This document shows positions 20,387 through 29,961 of a stretch of DNA of 31,124 bases, one piece after another. The notes below the pieces were generated by a model. It was not told the DNA's origin. It searched no databases and saw nothing but the letters and a program-made list of their open reading frames with translations. Every line of letters begins with the position of its first letter. Position 1 is the first letter of the stretch. The DNA lies in the NCBI GenBank assembly GCA_943704495.1, contig CALSCR010000652.1, positions 3,017 through 34,140 on the forward strand, in the 5' to 3' direction. The position numbers and the translations under genes were made by a program. This DNA comes from Pigoraptor chileana. Its lineage: Eukaryota; Opisthokonta; Filasterea.

Positions 20387-21756
20387 TTTGCACTGCCACG
20401 TGCAGCGACTTCGGTGCACAGAGTAAACGCTGTAAACGCTGTTCATATTTGCACATTCGGCGCACGGTGCACACAGTAGCCACCAGGTTTCAGTGTTGCA
20501 TCTACCGAGCAGTCTAATCAGTGCCAGTGACCGGCGCCACTGCCGTGATCGGCACGGACTGTATTGAATTGACTAATGTGCTGCTGCGCGATAATCGGCC
20601 GGCTAATTCGCATGAATCGGGCCGAGTGAGGTCAAGCTACCGCCCGTCAAACTGCCGGGCCTGCTGAACCCAATGGACAGATGCACAGAAGAATGTGACT
20701 TCATCTCTGAGTGCCACTAGCCACTGACGGCACGCAGATGACACGGGCAGTGACAGAACAAACTGTGTTTGTATTGAAGCCGGCCAGTCCAATTAAGGGC
20801 TGTCACTAACAAATATGGCACAAACACAGAAAGTACAAGAATGTGTCACTGATTTTGCTGTTTTTAGTATGCTATGCCTGTCATGATGTGACGCCCATTA
20901 CTTATTTAAAGCTTGCACGCTATCGTTTTTTGATGATCTCCTTTAGTTTGTGCTGTGTGTCCAAATGTCATGGTGCTTTATTGCTGAGGTCTATCTAATC
21001 GATCGGGACCGGTCAGCCTCATCACATCGAACTGGAGGCAGCAGTTCGCAGCACTACTCATCAACTCGTCACGCAGGCTGAACTCTAATATGCTCCATCC
21101 CTTGTGCAACCGAATCGATGCGGAGTTTTGCGTGCCGCCGATGCGCCTCCGATGCGCCTGACAGTTATGATTTGCGTTTCCAATACTATGAACAGTCCCG
21201 AAAGAAACTGCGACAGTCGCCATTCTTTGCATTCTTTTGTTTGTACTGTGCAGTATGGGTGTATTCAATCGAACATTGCCTTACCTTTCCCCATTGTTTC
21301 TCGCTGTTTGTGAAATGTCTGCGACACTGATTAAGGAAGAGAACGTCACCGTAACCATGTTTATAAAAGTCTCGATCTCTGTAATCGATTAAGGCGCGTG
21401 TTTACAACGAACTGTTTATACATTATCTTATCCACATCTTCAAGCCGGGATTTAAAATGACTGACACACACGGACCGGGTAAGTACTCTGAAGTAACGCA
21501 GTGTGTCTGGAGAGTATTGGGGCCAGAGGATGAGAGACTGAGTCACTAATGGCGGTACGAAGAATAGCAGATTGCCTCCTCTTCTTATGTAATATGTGCT
21601 TCATCAGTAGTGCAGTGGAGCCAGTTCAGAGTTGCCACTGAGTCTGGAGAGTCAGCCAAAGCCACTGCATCAGCATACGGACATGACTGGTGGAGTGCAG
21701 TGATCACAACTTGTTACTGGCACGTGTATCTCGCCGTACAGTCGGCCAGTAATATC
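20387..21756. other. Spacer upstream of the FYSH-like ORF
   Basis: No protein gene is supported in these 1370 bp. The left part (20500-20830) is rich in CAGT/ACTG words, like the 3.4-5.3 kb spacer. A TATA-type box lies at 21362-21369. No RNA gene or transposon feature was recognised. Confidence 0.5.
21362..21369 (+). promoter_or_regulatory. TATA-type box tataaaag
   Basis: The sequence tataaaag within tttataaaagtctcg lies about 395 bp upstream of the first likely ATG of the FYSH-like ORF. The distance leaves room for a leader or a leader intron. Motif only. Confidence 0.35.
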
Positions 21757-22101
21757 ATGTCGACGCCGGCACTCGGACGAGCGGCCGTATTGGTATTGAC
21801 ACCCTTTTCGTTTATCCACATGAGCGGCGTTGCAGTCCATGGCATCGATCATGATTTCTACAGCAAGTCCAAGGCGTTGCACGATAAAGCTGTAGAGATG
21901 GTTCGCTGGAAGCCCAAAGTGCACGCTGGAAAGGGCACGGAATACTTCATCTTTGCGAACAAGGGAATGACCGACAGATGGAGACACGACAAGGGCATCT
22001 CGGTTCTCGACGTTGTGCAGGGCTTCGAGATCTACCACGGGACTGCCAAGGGAGAGCACAATCGTCCATCAACGGGAGAGCTCGAGTGGGTGCAGCTTTG
22101 A
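21757..22101 (+). CDS. Small SBDS N-terminal / Rtc3 (FYSH) domain protein
   Basis: This frame gives 114 aa from ATG 21757, or 67 aa from ATG 21898, which begins MVRWKPKVHAGKGTEYFIF. The core (FIFANKGMTDRWRHDKGIS, LDVVQGFEIY, NRPSTGELE) fits the FYSH fold of yeast Rtc3 and the N-terminal domain of the ribosome maturation factor SBDS, which in Rtc3-like proteins reads roughly YKKW..DKSIPL..VV..F.IF...G...RPSKQELE. The usual EFGT ending is replaced by WVQL and a stop, so the last turn may be missing or lie in another exon. The first 47 residues from 21757 match nothing I know; the start could be 21898, or an intron could end at ttctacag near 21863. Role in RNA metabolism is by family only. Confidence 0.6.
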   Translation: MSTPALGRAAVLVLTPFSFIHMSGVAVHGIDHDFYSKSKALHDKAVEMVRWKPKVHAGKGTEYFIFANKGMTDRWRHDKGISVLDVVQGFEIYHGTAKGEHNRPSTGELEWVQL

Positions 22102-22321
22102 TGCTTTACTGAATGGCAACGGGGAAGAGTGTGTGGTGCACGGGAGTGTAAGACTGTCTGGGGGGCGAACATACCACTAGGACTCAGTACCTATCGTCCA
22201 GTCCTACAATGCCTGATTAGTGCATGCACCGACCGTGACACCAATGACATGAGTAGGCTCTGACAAAGTGCAATTGCCGGTGGTACGCTCAGTGAGAAGT
22301 GTTTATGACCCTGCTGAGTGT

Positions 22322-22527
22322 GGTCACGTGCGCCTCGGCTGTTGCTGCATCCACATGCGCCACACGCACACGCCAGGGACCACTTTGGCACGTGCAACAG
22401 TGAGGAGGTCGTGCGTCTCATTCTCGAGCACGGCGTTGTTCACTGAGGGCCGCCAAAGCAATGCGATTGCGCTGCCTTTGATGAGGCGCTGAACGATGGT
22501 CGCACCTTTTATCTACGCGCGCCGTGT
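22322..22527 (+). pseudogene. Possible ankyrin-repeat relic
   Basis: One frame reads DHFGTCNSEEVVRLILEHG (from 22378), then meets a stop at 22444 and continues to DEALNDGRTFYL near 22480-22515. Another frame upstream reads ECGHVRLG near 22315. These resemble pieces of ankyrin repeats (ND.GRTPFY, GHVEVVRLLLEHG), but they are shortened and in different frames. No complete repeat or intact gene is present. This may be a decayed gene fragment or chance. Confidence 0.3.
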
Positions 22528-22958
22528 GTGTGTGTGTATGTGTGTGTGTGCGTGCGTACGTGCATGTGTGCCGCAACAAACATACCAGCATCCATCCGTT
22601 GACACAAATACAGAGTGTGAACAGTCACAGGCAAATATGCAAGAGTCCGCACAGACATAGACACAGACACAGCACACAGCACACAGACACAGACATACAC
22701 AGGCACAGACCAAACAAAGACCCGGAGAAACAGATGCAGGCACGGAGACAGAACGGCCGAACACTCTCTGATTACTCGCACTGTTTAATAGCAACGCCTT
22801 AAGAAAAGAAAATGGTGGCCGAAAAGAACAGCAACACACAACAACAATAAAAACAAATTACTCACGAAAACGTACGCAAGCACACACTAAGACACGGTAG
22901 ACACTGGCACTCTCACGCACACACACATGGCGCACGCACAACAAGCGCTATCGCCCAC
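22528..22958. other. 3' region of FBPase with GT/CA microsatellites
   Basis: A GT run lies at 22526-22565 and cacaga/acagac units at about 22650-22735. An A-rich stretch (acaacaataaaaac) lies at about 22840-22860. No gene is supported; most of it is probably FBPase 3' UTR and spacer. Confidence 0.5.
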
Positions 22959-25518
22959 TCATGCCTGCAGTGTGTACAGCCGCTCAATTTCCTCAACATC
23001 CTCCTTACTGCCAAGGAACACAGGGCAGCGCTCGTGGATGCCCTTGGGCACGTGATCCAGGATCGCCCCCTTGCCCGTGCTTGCGCGACCACCGGCCTTT
23101 TCGGTGAGAAACGCCATGGGAAAGCACTCGTAAAGCACGCGCAGCTTGCCGTTCGGCGCCTTCGAGTCCCCGGGGTACATGAACACGCCGCCATAGAGGA
23201 GCGTGCGGTGCACATCGGCAACCATCGACCCAATGTAGCGGAGTGAGCAGGGGCTCCCCTTCTTGGGACGCTTCATCCCCTCGACAAAATCGGCCGTCGG
23301 TTTGTCCCAAAACTGGGCATTGCCCTCGTTTACAGAGTATATTTTGCCCTTGGGGGGAATTCGAATCTGCATGTGTGCATGTGTGTGGTGTGCATGTGTG
23401 TGCGTATGTGCGTGTGTGTACAAGAATGTTGTTCGTGTTCAAGGAACATAATATGAGTGTCTTAGTGCAACATTATATATCCCATCTCCACCCATCATCT
23501 ATTGGGCACGGTGCACACGCAAGCCACAGAGTCAACAGCACCAGCCATGTGGCGCCATACATCCCACAAACATAACATTACGGAGAAACAAATCGGCAAA
23601 GTAAACAAGCGGACTCACATTCTCGTGGGTGAGCACAAATTCACCGAGGGACTGCGGGAGACAAAGAAAGGGGAATAGGAAGAAGCGATTGAGAAACAAG
23701 AGGGAGGATATTGTTCAGCAAGTCGTCGCATACCAGTGTAAATGTAGCAATCGTATGCAACCAGCGGACCATCTTCCCCCGCAAAAATTGGCTCCAACAT
23801 AGCAAACACGCAACATACATACACTACACAACACATACACGCACGCACAACACACACGCACGCACACGCACACACAAAGCGCACACACATACCGGATCGA
23901 GCGTGTATCCGTGCACTTCGTGCCCAGTCGAGAGCACGAGCACGGTGGAGCTGCCGTACATCGCATAGCCGGCGGCGACCATTTCGCGTCCGGGGCGGAG
24001 AACATCCTCTAGTGTTGTGCCAGTGGATGTGGCACTCTGATAGGACGAGGAACGGTCGTGAATTGCAATGTCACGTGTGCAACGGCCCAGTAATTAAGTG
24101 CGGGGGTAGGGTGCATGATGTCAGCAGAGTCGTATAAGGAGAGATCCATTCATACAACACAGTGAGTCACACAATACATGTATGAAAGGTTCACACAAGA
24201 AGCCAACAACGAAGTAACTATGTTCGCAACACGCCACTTTTTTGGTATCTGCCTCTCTTACTCAAACACGAATTCTCACAGATAGATGAAGGGACGCACC
24301 AGCTTGTAGATACCGAAAATAGTGCCAATGCTGACACCGGCGTCGATATTTGAGGATCCATCGAGGGGATCAAAGACAACTGCGTACTTGTGCTGGTTCT
24401 GCATGCAGCATCACGTGGTTGTGCATACGCGACACATAAGTCACACAAATTGATCAATATGACTCAATCGTCACACAGGAATGACTCTGTAGAGTTTGTA
24501 AAGCCACACCCACACACTGCACATACATACATGACATGATATATACAGACACACACACACACACACACACAACACTATACAAACACGCACGCAATCCCAC
24601 CTTGCCGGCACCCTCCTTCTCCTTGACGAAGATGGCGTGCTCATTCTCCTCGGATACCATGATGGAGACCCTTCCGGACGATGCAAGGGCGTTGATGAAC
24701 ACCTGCCATCACGCGCATTGAGCCATCCCGCGGATTGATGGCACAGCGGCATTGAAACACACACACACACAAACAAATGCATCAGAGTAAACAGAGGGTG
24801 ATCACGGCAGCATCCCACACCGAGTGCAGTTGGGAACGGGTGGCATTATGATCGCGCAACAGTCGAAAACACGAATTCCAAACACGCGAATGCACACAAG
24901 CACACAGAAATGCACACGCCCACATTCAAGCACACTGCCCTCACATGGATACAAATACACACACACTCGCACGCATAACCATTCACGTACACACATATAT
25001 ACACACACACAACCATGCATGCACGCACATACGCGGTGAAACACACCTCGTTTGACAGGACATCGAGCTTCTTCTGTGTATCGCCCGTCGTGTTGGTAGA
25101 GCCACCCGCCTCGCCAGTCCTGCGCGAAGCATCAGCAAACAGATGATGCCGGCGAAGGGTGAGGACAGTACGCAACCACAAGGATAAACGACGGGGTTCA
25201 TCGAACCCACTCGAGAAAGTGCTGTCTGCAGCACACGCGACACTCAAGTGTCTGACGACTGAACACACACACACACACACGAAAACGCATACACAGAAAA
25301 CACACATCCACACGTACACGCACACTTGTGCGCACATGTAATGCTCACAGATTAACGAGTCCGGCCTTCCTGACGCAGTTGCTAACGTATTTGCATCCAA
25401 GTTGGATGGCGGCAAGGAGGAGAGTGAAATCGCCAGTGGACTCGGGATACTTTCGCTGTTCCTCAATAATGTGACGGGTCATCGTCATGATGTTGGTGTT
25501 GTGGTGTTCGCCCTCCAT
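22959..25518 (-). CDS. FBP1: Fructose-1,6-bisphosphatase
   Basis: FBPase hydrolyses fructose 1,6-bisphosphate to fructose 6-phosphate in gluconeogenesis. Seven exons in minus order: 25518-25349, 25119-25047, 24702-24601, 24398-24300, 24036-23893, 23651-23619 and 23366-22959, giving 342 aa, the normal length. Visible blocks are [30 protein letters not shown], metal ligands in VSEENE (E99, E100), [10 protein letters not shown] (125-134), [29 protein letters not shown] and the signature [13 protein letters not shown] with E287. It reads like the plant/cytosolic type, and I see no targeting peptide. ATG 25518 is followed by a short leader before [11 protein letters not shown]. Several introns have GT-rich sense-strand tracts after the donor. 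It is divergent from the AidB-like gene. Confidence 0.97.
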
Positions 25519-25865
25519 CTTTGCGATTGTGATAGACAACGCAGTTGCAGTGAGAGAAGTAATTAAGAGCTTAAGTCTTTCGACACTTGGCGAACCTTAA
25601 ATTGATTAGATTATCGTTTCCGGTGTTGAAATAGCACTATGATTGTGGCGGCGGATGACCTTCTCGAAGGTTGGGGTTGTGCAGGCGACGGCTAGAATGT
25701 TCGGGGCAGTCCCACATACACCGCTCGCGTGCGCACAAGCACAAACACAACGAATGCATGCACACACACGCACACACACATTCAGTAATGCAGTCGACAG
25801 CAAAGGTGATCATTGGGATGTGAGATGATCACGGAAGGTGTGTTAGGACACTCGTGACTCACTCA

Positions 25866-25901
<36 letters not shown>

Positions 25902-25927
25902 CAGAATTGTGTATGGGCTGTTGTATT

Positions 25928-25945
25928 CTCATTAGGCCTAATGAG
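25928..25945. promoter_or_regulatory. Perfect 18-bp palindrome ctcattaggcctaatgag
   Basis: Both halves match exactly. It lies 36 bp left of the CRE-type site in the shared promoter region, and could bind a dimeric regulator. The ctcatta half resembles a homeodomain or bZIP half-site. Function not shown. Confidence 0.5.
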
Positions 25946-25980
25946 TAGTAACTGAGTAGCAGATTTCCTATTCGGGCGAA

Positions 25981-25990
25981 GTGACGTCAC
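25981..25990. promoter_or_regulatory. CRE-type bZIP site gtgacgtcac
   Basis: This is the full palindromic CRE core with flanking G/C, and a half-site tgacgtg follows at 26001. CREB/ATF-type bZIP factors bind this site and in many eukaryotes control FBPase and other fasting genes. The position between FBPase and an acyl-CoA dehydrogenase fits such a role, by inference. Confidence 0.5.
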
Positions 25991-26210
25991 AAAGGAAGTG
26001 TGACGTGCGATAAAAGTTAAATTAAGCGCAATCTCGCTTTATTTGAACAATGTGTGTTCTGCGCACTGTCACGGAACGTGTGTGTGGTTGATACGCAGGG
26101 ATTTGCTCTCAAAGGTGAGATAAAACGTGCGTGTGAAAAGCCACACAACTGTCCTTTCCTTAAAAAACGCACTGCGTGTTCTGTTTTAGGCTGTGTTGGT
26201 CGCAATCTGC

Positions 26211-28407
26211 ATGCTTAGAATGTTGTCGGCACTCACTGCCGCCCGTGCACTCACCCGGGCGCAGTGCACCGTCTCCCGCTGCGGCCGCCCATTTGCCACC
26301 GCCGCCGGCATCGACTCGAGGTTCGGCCAATCCCTAGAAACGCACCGTGTCGAGAACCAACCACCACCGCTTGAAAACTACAACGCGTTTGACAATGATG
26401 TGCTTCTGCGCCAGATCTTGCGGCAGGAAGGCGCTGACTGGGCCATTGAGAGTGTGCGTGACCTGGGCCGCATTGTTGGGTCGGACAAGATCATCGAGAT
26501 GGGGACTGCAGTCAACAAGCACGGCCCCGTGCTCAAAACACATGACCGATATGGCAATCGGATCGACGAGGTCGACTTCCACCCTTCCTACCACGCGCTT
26601 CAATCGATGGCTGTGTCGCATGGAGTGCATTCGTATGCATGGAACAACGAGGATAAGCCCGGCGCGCATGTGGCCCGTGCAATGAAGCTGTTTCTGTTCA
26701 GTCAGGCAGAGTCCGGGATCGGATGCCCGCTGTCGATGACATATGCGGCGGTGCCGGCCATACGCAACGAGCCCAGTGTCGCGATGGAGTGGGAGAAGCG
26801 GTTTACGAGCACAGAGTATGATGCGCGCGTGGCGCCGGCCAAACTAAAGACGGGTTCACAGTGTGGGATGGCCATGACAGAGAAGCAGGTTGGTTGTGTG
26901 CATGCTGCTTGTGGTGTGTGTTATTGTGCTGCGAGTTCTTGTGTGTTGTGTTTGTGTTGTTTTTCGCCTTGAAAACCATGCACAAGCCTCATTTCCTGAC
27001 GCATCTTCCTACTACTTTGTGTGGCACAGGGCGGATCTGACGTGCGGGCAAACACGACCACTGCCACTCCCCTGCCTGGAAGCACCAAAAACGAATACAC
27101 TCTTCTTGGTCACAAGTGAGTGCATCGTCTTGCGCATCTCGTGCTGCAATTCTTCATTTCATACCCGAAAATTTCATCTCGAGCACTGTAAGCTAGTTAC
27201 CCCTCAAGAAACCGAATCTCAAAACAGATCGAGACTTTGCACCCTTTTTGTGTTCTTTACAGCACCTTATCTTCAGCAAGATGCTGATGTTGGATTGATA
27301 ACCAAACCAGCTCTCACATGCCTCTGCAATTGATACAACCCTACAATGTGCCACATTTTGTTTGTCGTTGCATGTGGTCTGCCGTCGGTCGTCGCATCCA
27401 GGTGGTTCTGCTCTGCACCCATGTGCGATGCATTTCTCACTCTTGCCAAGATCCCCGGCACAAACGCACCCACGTGCTTCATCGTGCCCCGGTGGCGTCC
27501 CGACGACACACGCAACGCAATGAACATCATGCGCCTGAAGGACAAGCTCGGCAATAAGTCAAATGCGTCGTCCGAAATTGAGTACCGCAATGCGTATGCC
27601 GTGCGCGTGGGACCCGAGGGCCGGGGCATACCGACCATCATCGACATGGTGATGCACACTCGGCTCGACTGCTGCATTGGCGCCTCTGCTCTTATGCGCG
27701 TGTCGCTCCTCCACGCAATCCATCACACAAGCAACCGCAAGGCCTTTGGGAAGGTAATCCGCCAGCAGCCGCTGATGGCCAATGTTCTTGCGGATCTCGC
27801 GGTGGAATCGGAGGCGGCGACACTCATGACAATGCGCCTGGCGCGGTCGTTTGGAATGGGGCAGAGCGAGGGCGAGCGTGCGTTCAGTCGCATCGCCACC
27901 GCCGTCTCAAAGTACTGGATTTGCAAGCGCGTGGTTGGTCACGTCCACGAGGCCATGGAGTGCCATGGAGGCAACGGATACGTCGAGGACGGCGTGCTGG
28001 CCCGTGCATTCCGCGAGGCGCCTCTCAATGGCATCTGGGAAGGATCCGGGAATGTCATCACGCTCGATGTCCTCCGTGCCATGAAGACTGAGCCAGAGTC
28101 TGTCGGTGCCTTCTTTTCCGAGCTCTCGCATTGTCGCGGGGCAGACAAGCGGTTGGATGCGGCTGTGGATGCATTGAAGGAAACGGTGTCGCGTCCATTT
28201 GAGGAGATTGCGTCTCGGCGTGTTGTTGAGCAAATGGCACTCTGTCTCCAGGGATCGCTTCTCGCGCAAAACTCGCCAAAAGAAGTCCTCAATGCCTTCC
28301 TCTCGTCGCGCTTGGGGGACGGAGGCTATGTCTACGGGACGCTGAGTGCAGATGCCGCACGTGGCGCCCAGAAGATTATTGACCGCGCGGTCGGGTGGAC
28401 AGCGTGA
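26211..28407 (+). CDS. AidB-type acyl-CoA dehydrogenase
   Basis: Three exons (26211-26888, 27030-27115, 27402-28407) encode 589 aa. The protein is a flavoprotein of the acyl-CoA dehydrogenase superfamily and aligns along its length with E. coli AidB (541 aa), a protein induced by alkylation damage. Shared blocks are ENYNAFDNDVLLRQ, VDFHPSYHAL, CPLSMTYAAVPA, MAMTEKQGGSDVRANTT, GHKWFCSAPMCDAFLTLAK, RLKDKLGNKSNASSEIEY, RKAFGKVIRQQPLMANVLAD, EAMECHGGNGYVED and NGIWEGSGNVITLDVLRAMK, with E468 in the WEGSGN motif. The first 40 residues are rich in Arg/Ala/Ser and lack acids, as in a mitochondrial leader. ATG 26211 or 26220 could start it. Substrate unknown: branched acyl-CoA oxidation or a protective DNA-binding role are both possible. 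Confidence 0.95.
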
Positions 28408-28974
28408 TGCTCTTTTGGTTTGATTGCGACCGCTGTGACCTTAAAAGGAGTCCGTTAGTTGGACTGTTCAATTGTTTCATCCATATGCCTCTCCGGCAAG
28501 CGCATCAGTGGACAAGTGCGTGAGGCATCGTGCTCATTGTGTGAAATCGCCCCTCAATCAGACTGACAAGCGCCTTCTTACGTGACGCCCATAAGAGCAA
28601 CGTAGTCATGTGCACAGAGTGGACGCACTGAGCTTCAAGAGTTCAATGGCATCGCTGTCAATTTTTTGACAGTTGTGGGGCGCGTAACATAACATCCGGG
28701 GTGAAATTGACAAGGGTTTGACAGCTGATGTCCTTTTTCGTCGCCCGATATTTTCACATTGACACCACACCCATCTCTTTGATCTGAGACGACAAATAGC
28801 TGCATGCCTTTACATGTGTGACTCATCAGAAGTGCTGCATCTCACCCGCCGCGTGTGAAGATATTTCAGTAGTTTTCGAGCATTCATTTGCCCTTCTCCG
28901 TGGCTGCGTCCATCTGACAATTGCGTCCCGACGGAAACCACTTTGCTTCAAAAAGTGCCCTTTGGTGCGATAGA
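28408..28974. other. Spacer AidB-like gene / PDI-like gene
   Basis: These 567 bp have no supported ORF. They contain the 3' UTR of the upstream gene and presumably the promoter of the next. Nothing repetitive stands out. Confidence 0.5.
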
Positions 28975-29587
28975 ATGACAGCAGGAATGCGTTCGCTCTG
29001 TATGCTGCTCGTGTGTGTGGCTGTTTCATCTCTCTTTGGCGTCACAAGGGCAGACAACGTCATGTGGGGGCCAAGACCATCCATAATCGAGTTGACGGCG
29101 GACAACTTCGACGAGGTGAGTATTGGCCATCTGGTACGGGCTATATGAATGTGTGATGTGCGTTCATATCTTTGTAATGTGCGCTTGTGAGTTGATTGCA
29201 AGTCACAGATTTAGATGAGGAGTCCGTAATATGACCTCGTTGGTGATTCGCTGGCAAACTGATCCACGGTGCGGCTGCAAATGTTTGTTGAATCTGTCTG
29301 TTTTTTGGAATTACTGTCATGCAGGTTGTCAACGGCGGAAAGAGTGTCTTTGTCAAATTCTACAAGCAATGTGAGTGCTCTACTCTCCATCTGTGGAGGA
29401 GTCCGTGGGCCCAGCGCCTAAGACACTGACATGATCCTACATTACTCTCTATCGGGGCTGTCGCTGGACGTACCCTCGCCCGGCTGCGTCTCTATTGATT
29501 GGTGTTTCTAGCTGTTGATGTGTCTGGATGCTTCCCGGTCCCAGTGCAGTCACGCGCTCAATGTCACTCACACTCGCATCACGTGAT

Positions 29588-29643
<56 letters not shown>

Positions 29644-29929
29644 ACATGCACACACACATACAACAGCAAACACCGACTGCGAGCGGTTCATTGGGGAGTT
29701 TGATCTCGTCGCCAATTCATATGCCAAGGCAGGACAGGCCGTGACGGTAGCACGCGTCGATGGAGGCCGCAACAGCGAGCTCATTCGGCGCATTGGAGTG
29801 CGCTCCTTTCCGTCATTTCTTCTTTTCCCAAGGGGCAAGCCGGACGTGCAGAGGTCGGTACATGGCAGTAACCGCAACCGCTAGTGGCAGTCGCGGATGT
29901 TGTTTTCGGTACTATTCAGTTCATAGGTT

Positions 29930-29961
<32 letters not shown>

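Larger units (their letters stand above)
25519..26210. promoter_or_regulatory. Shared divergent promoter region, FBPase / AidB-like gene
   Basis: These 692 bp separate two start codons pointing apart. They include a CA run (25865-25897), an 18-bp palindrome, a CRE-type palindrome and a probable leader intron of the AidB-like gene at 26115-26189 (aaag/gtgaga donor, ctgttttag/gctg acceptor). The upstream leader exon has no ATG in frame with the coding sequence. Confidence 0.6.

Noticed and set aside
19937-20517. Proteins with a 28-residue repeat
   Set aside because: They arise on both strands from an 84-bp satellite whose length is divisible by three.
29512-29587. Alternative PDI-like exon starting after tttctag
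   Set aside because: In the required phase it reads SVDVSGCFPVPVQSRAQ, which does not fit a thioredoxin fold, whereas the exon at 29667 aligns without gaps.
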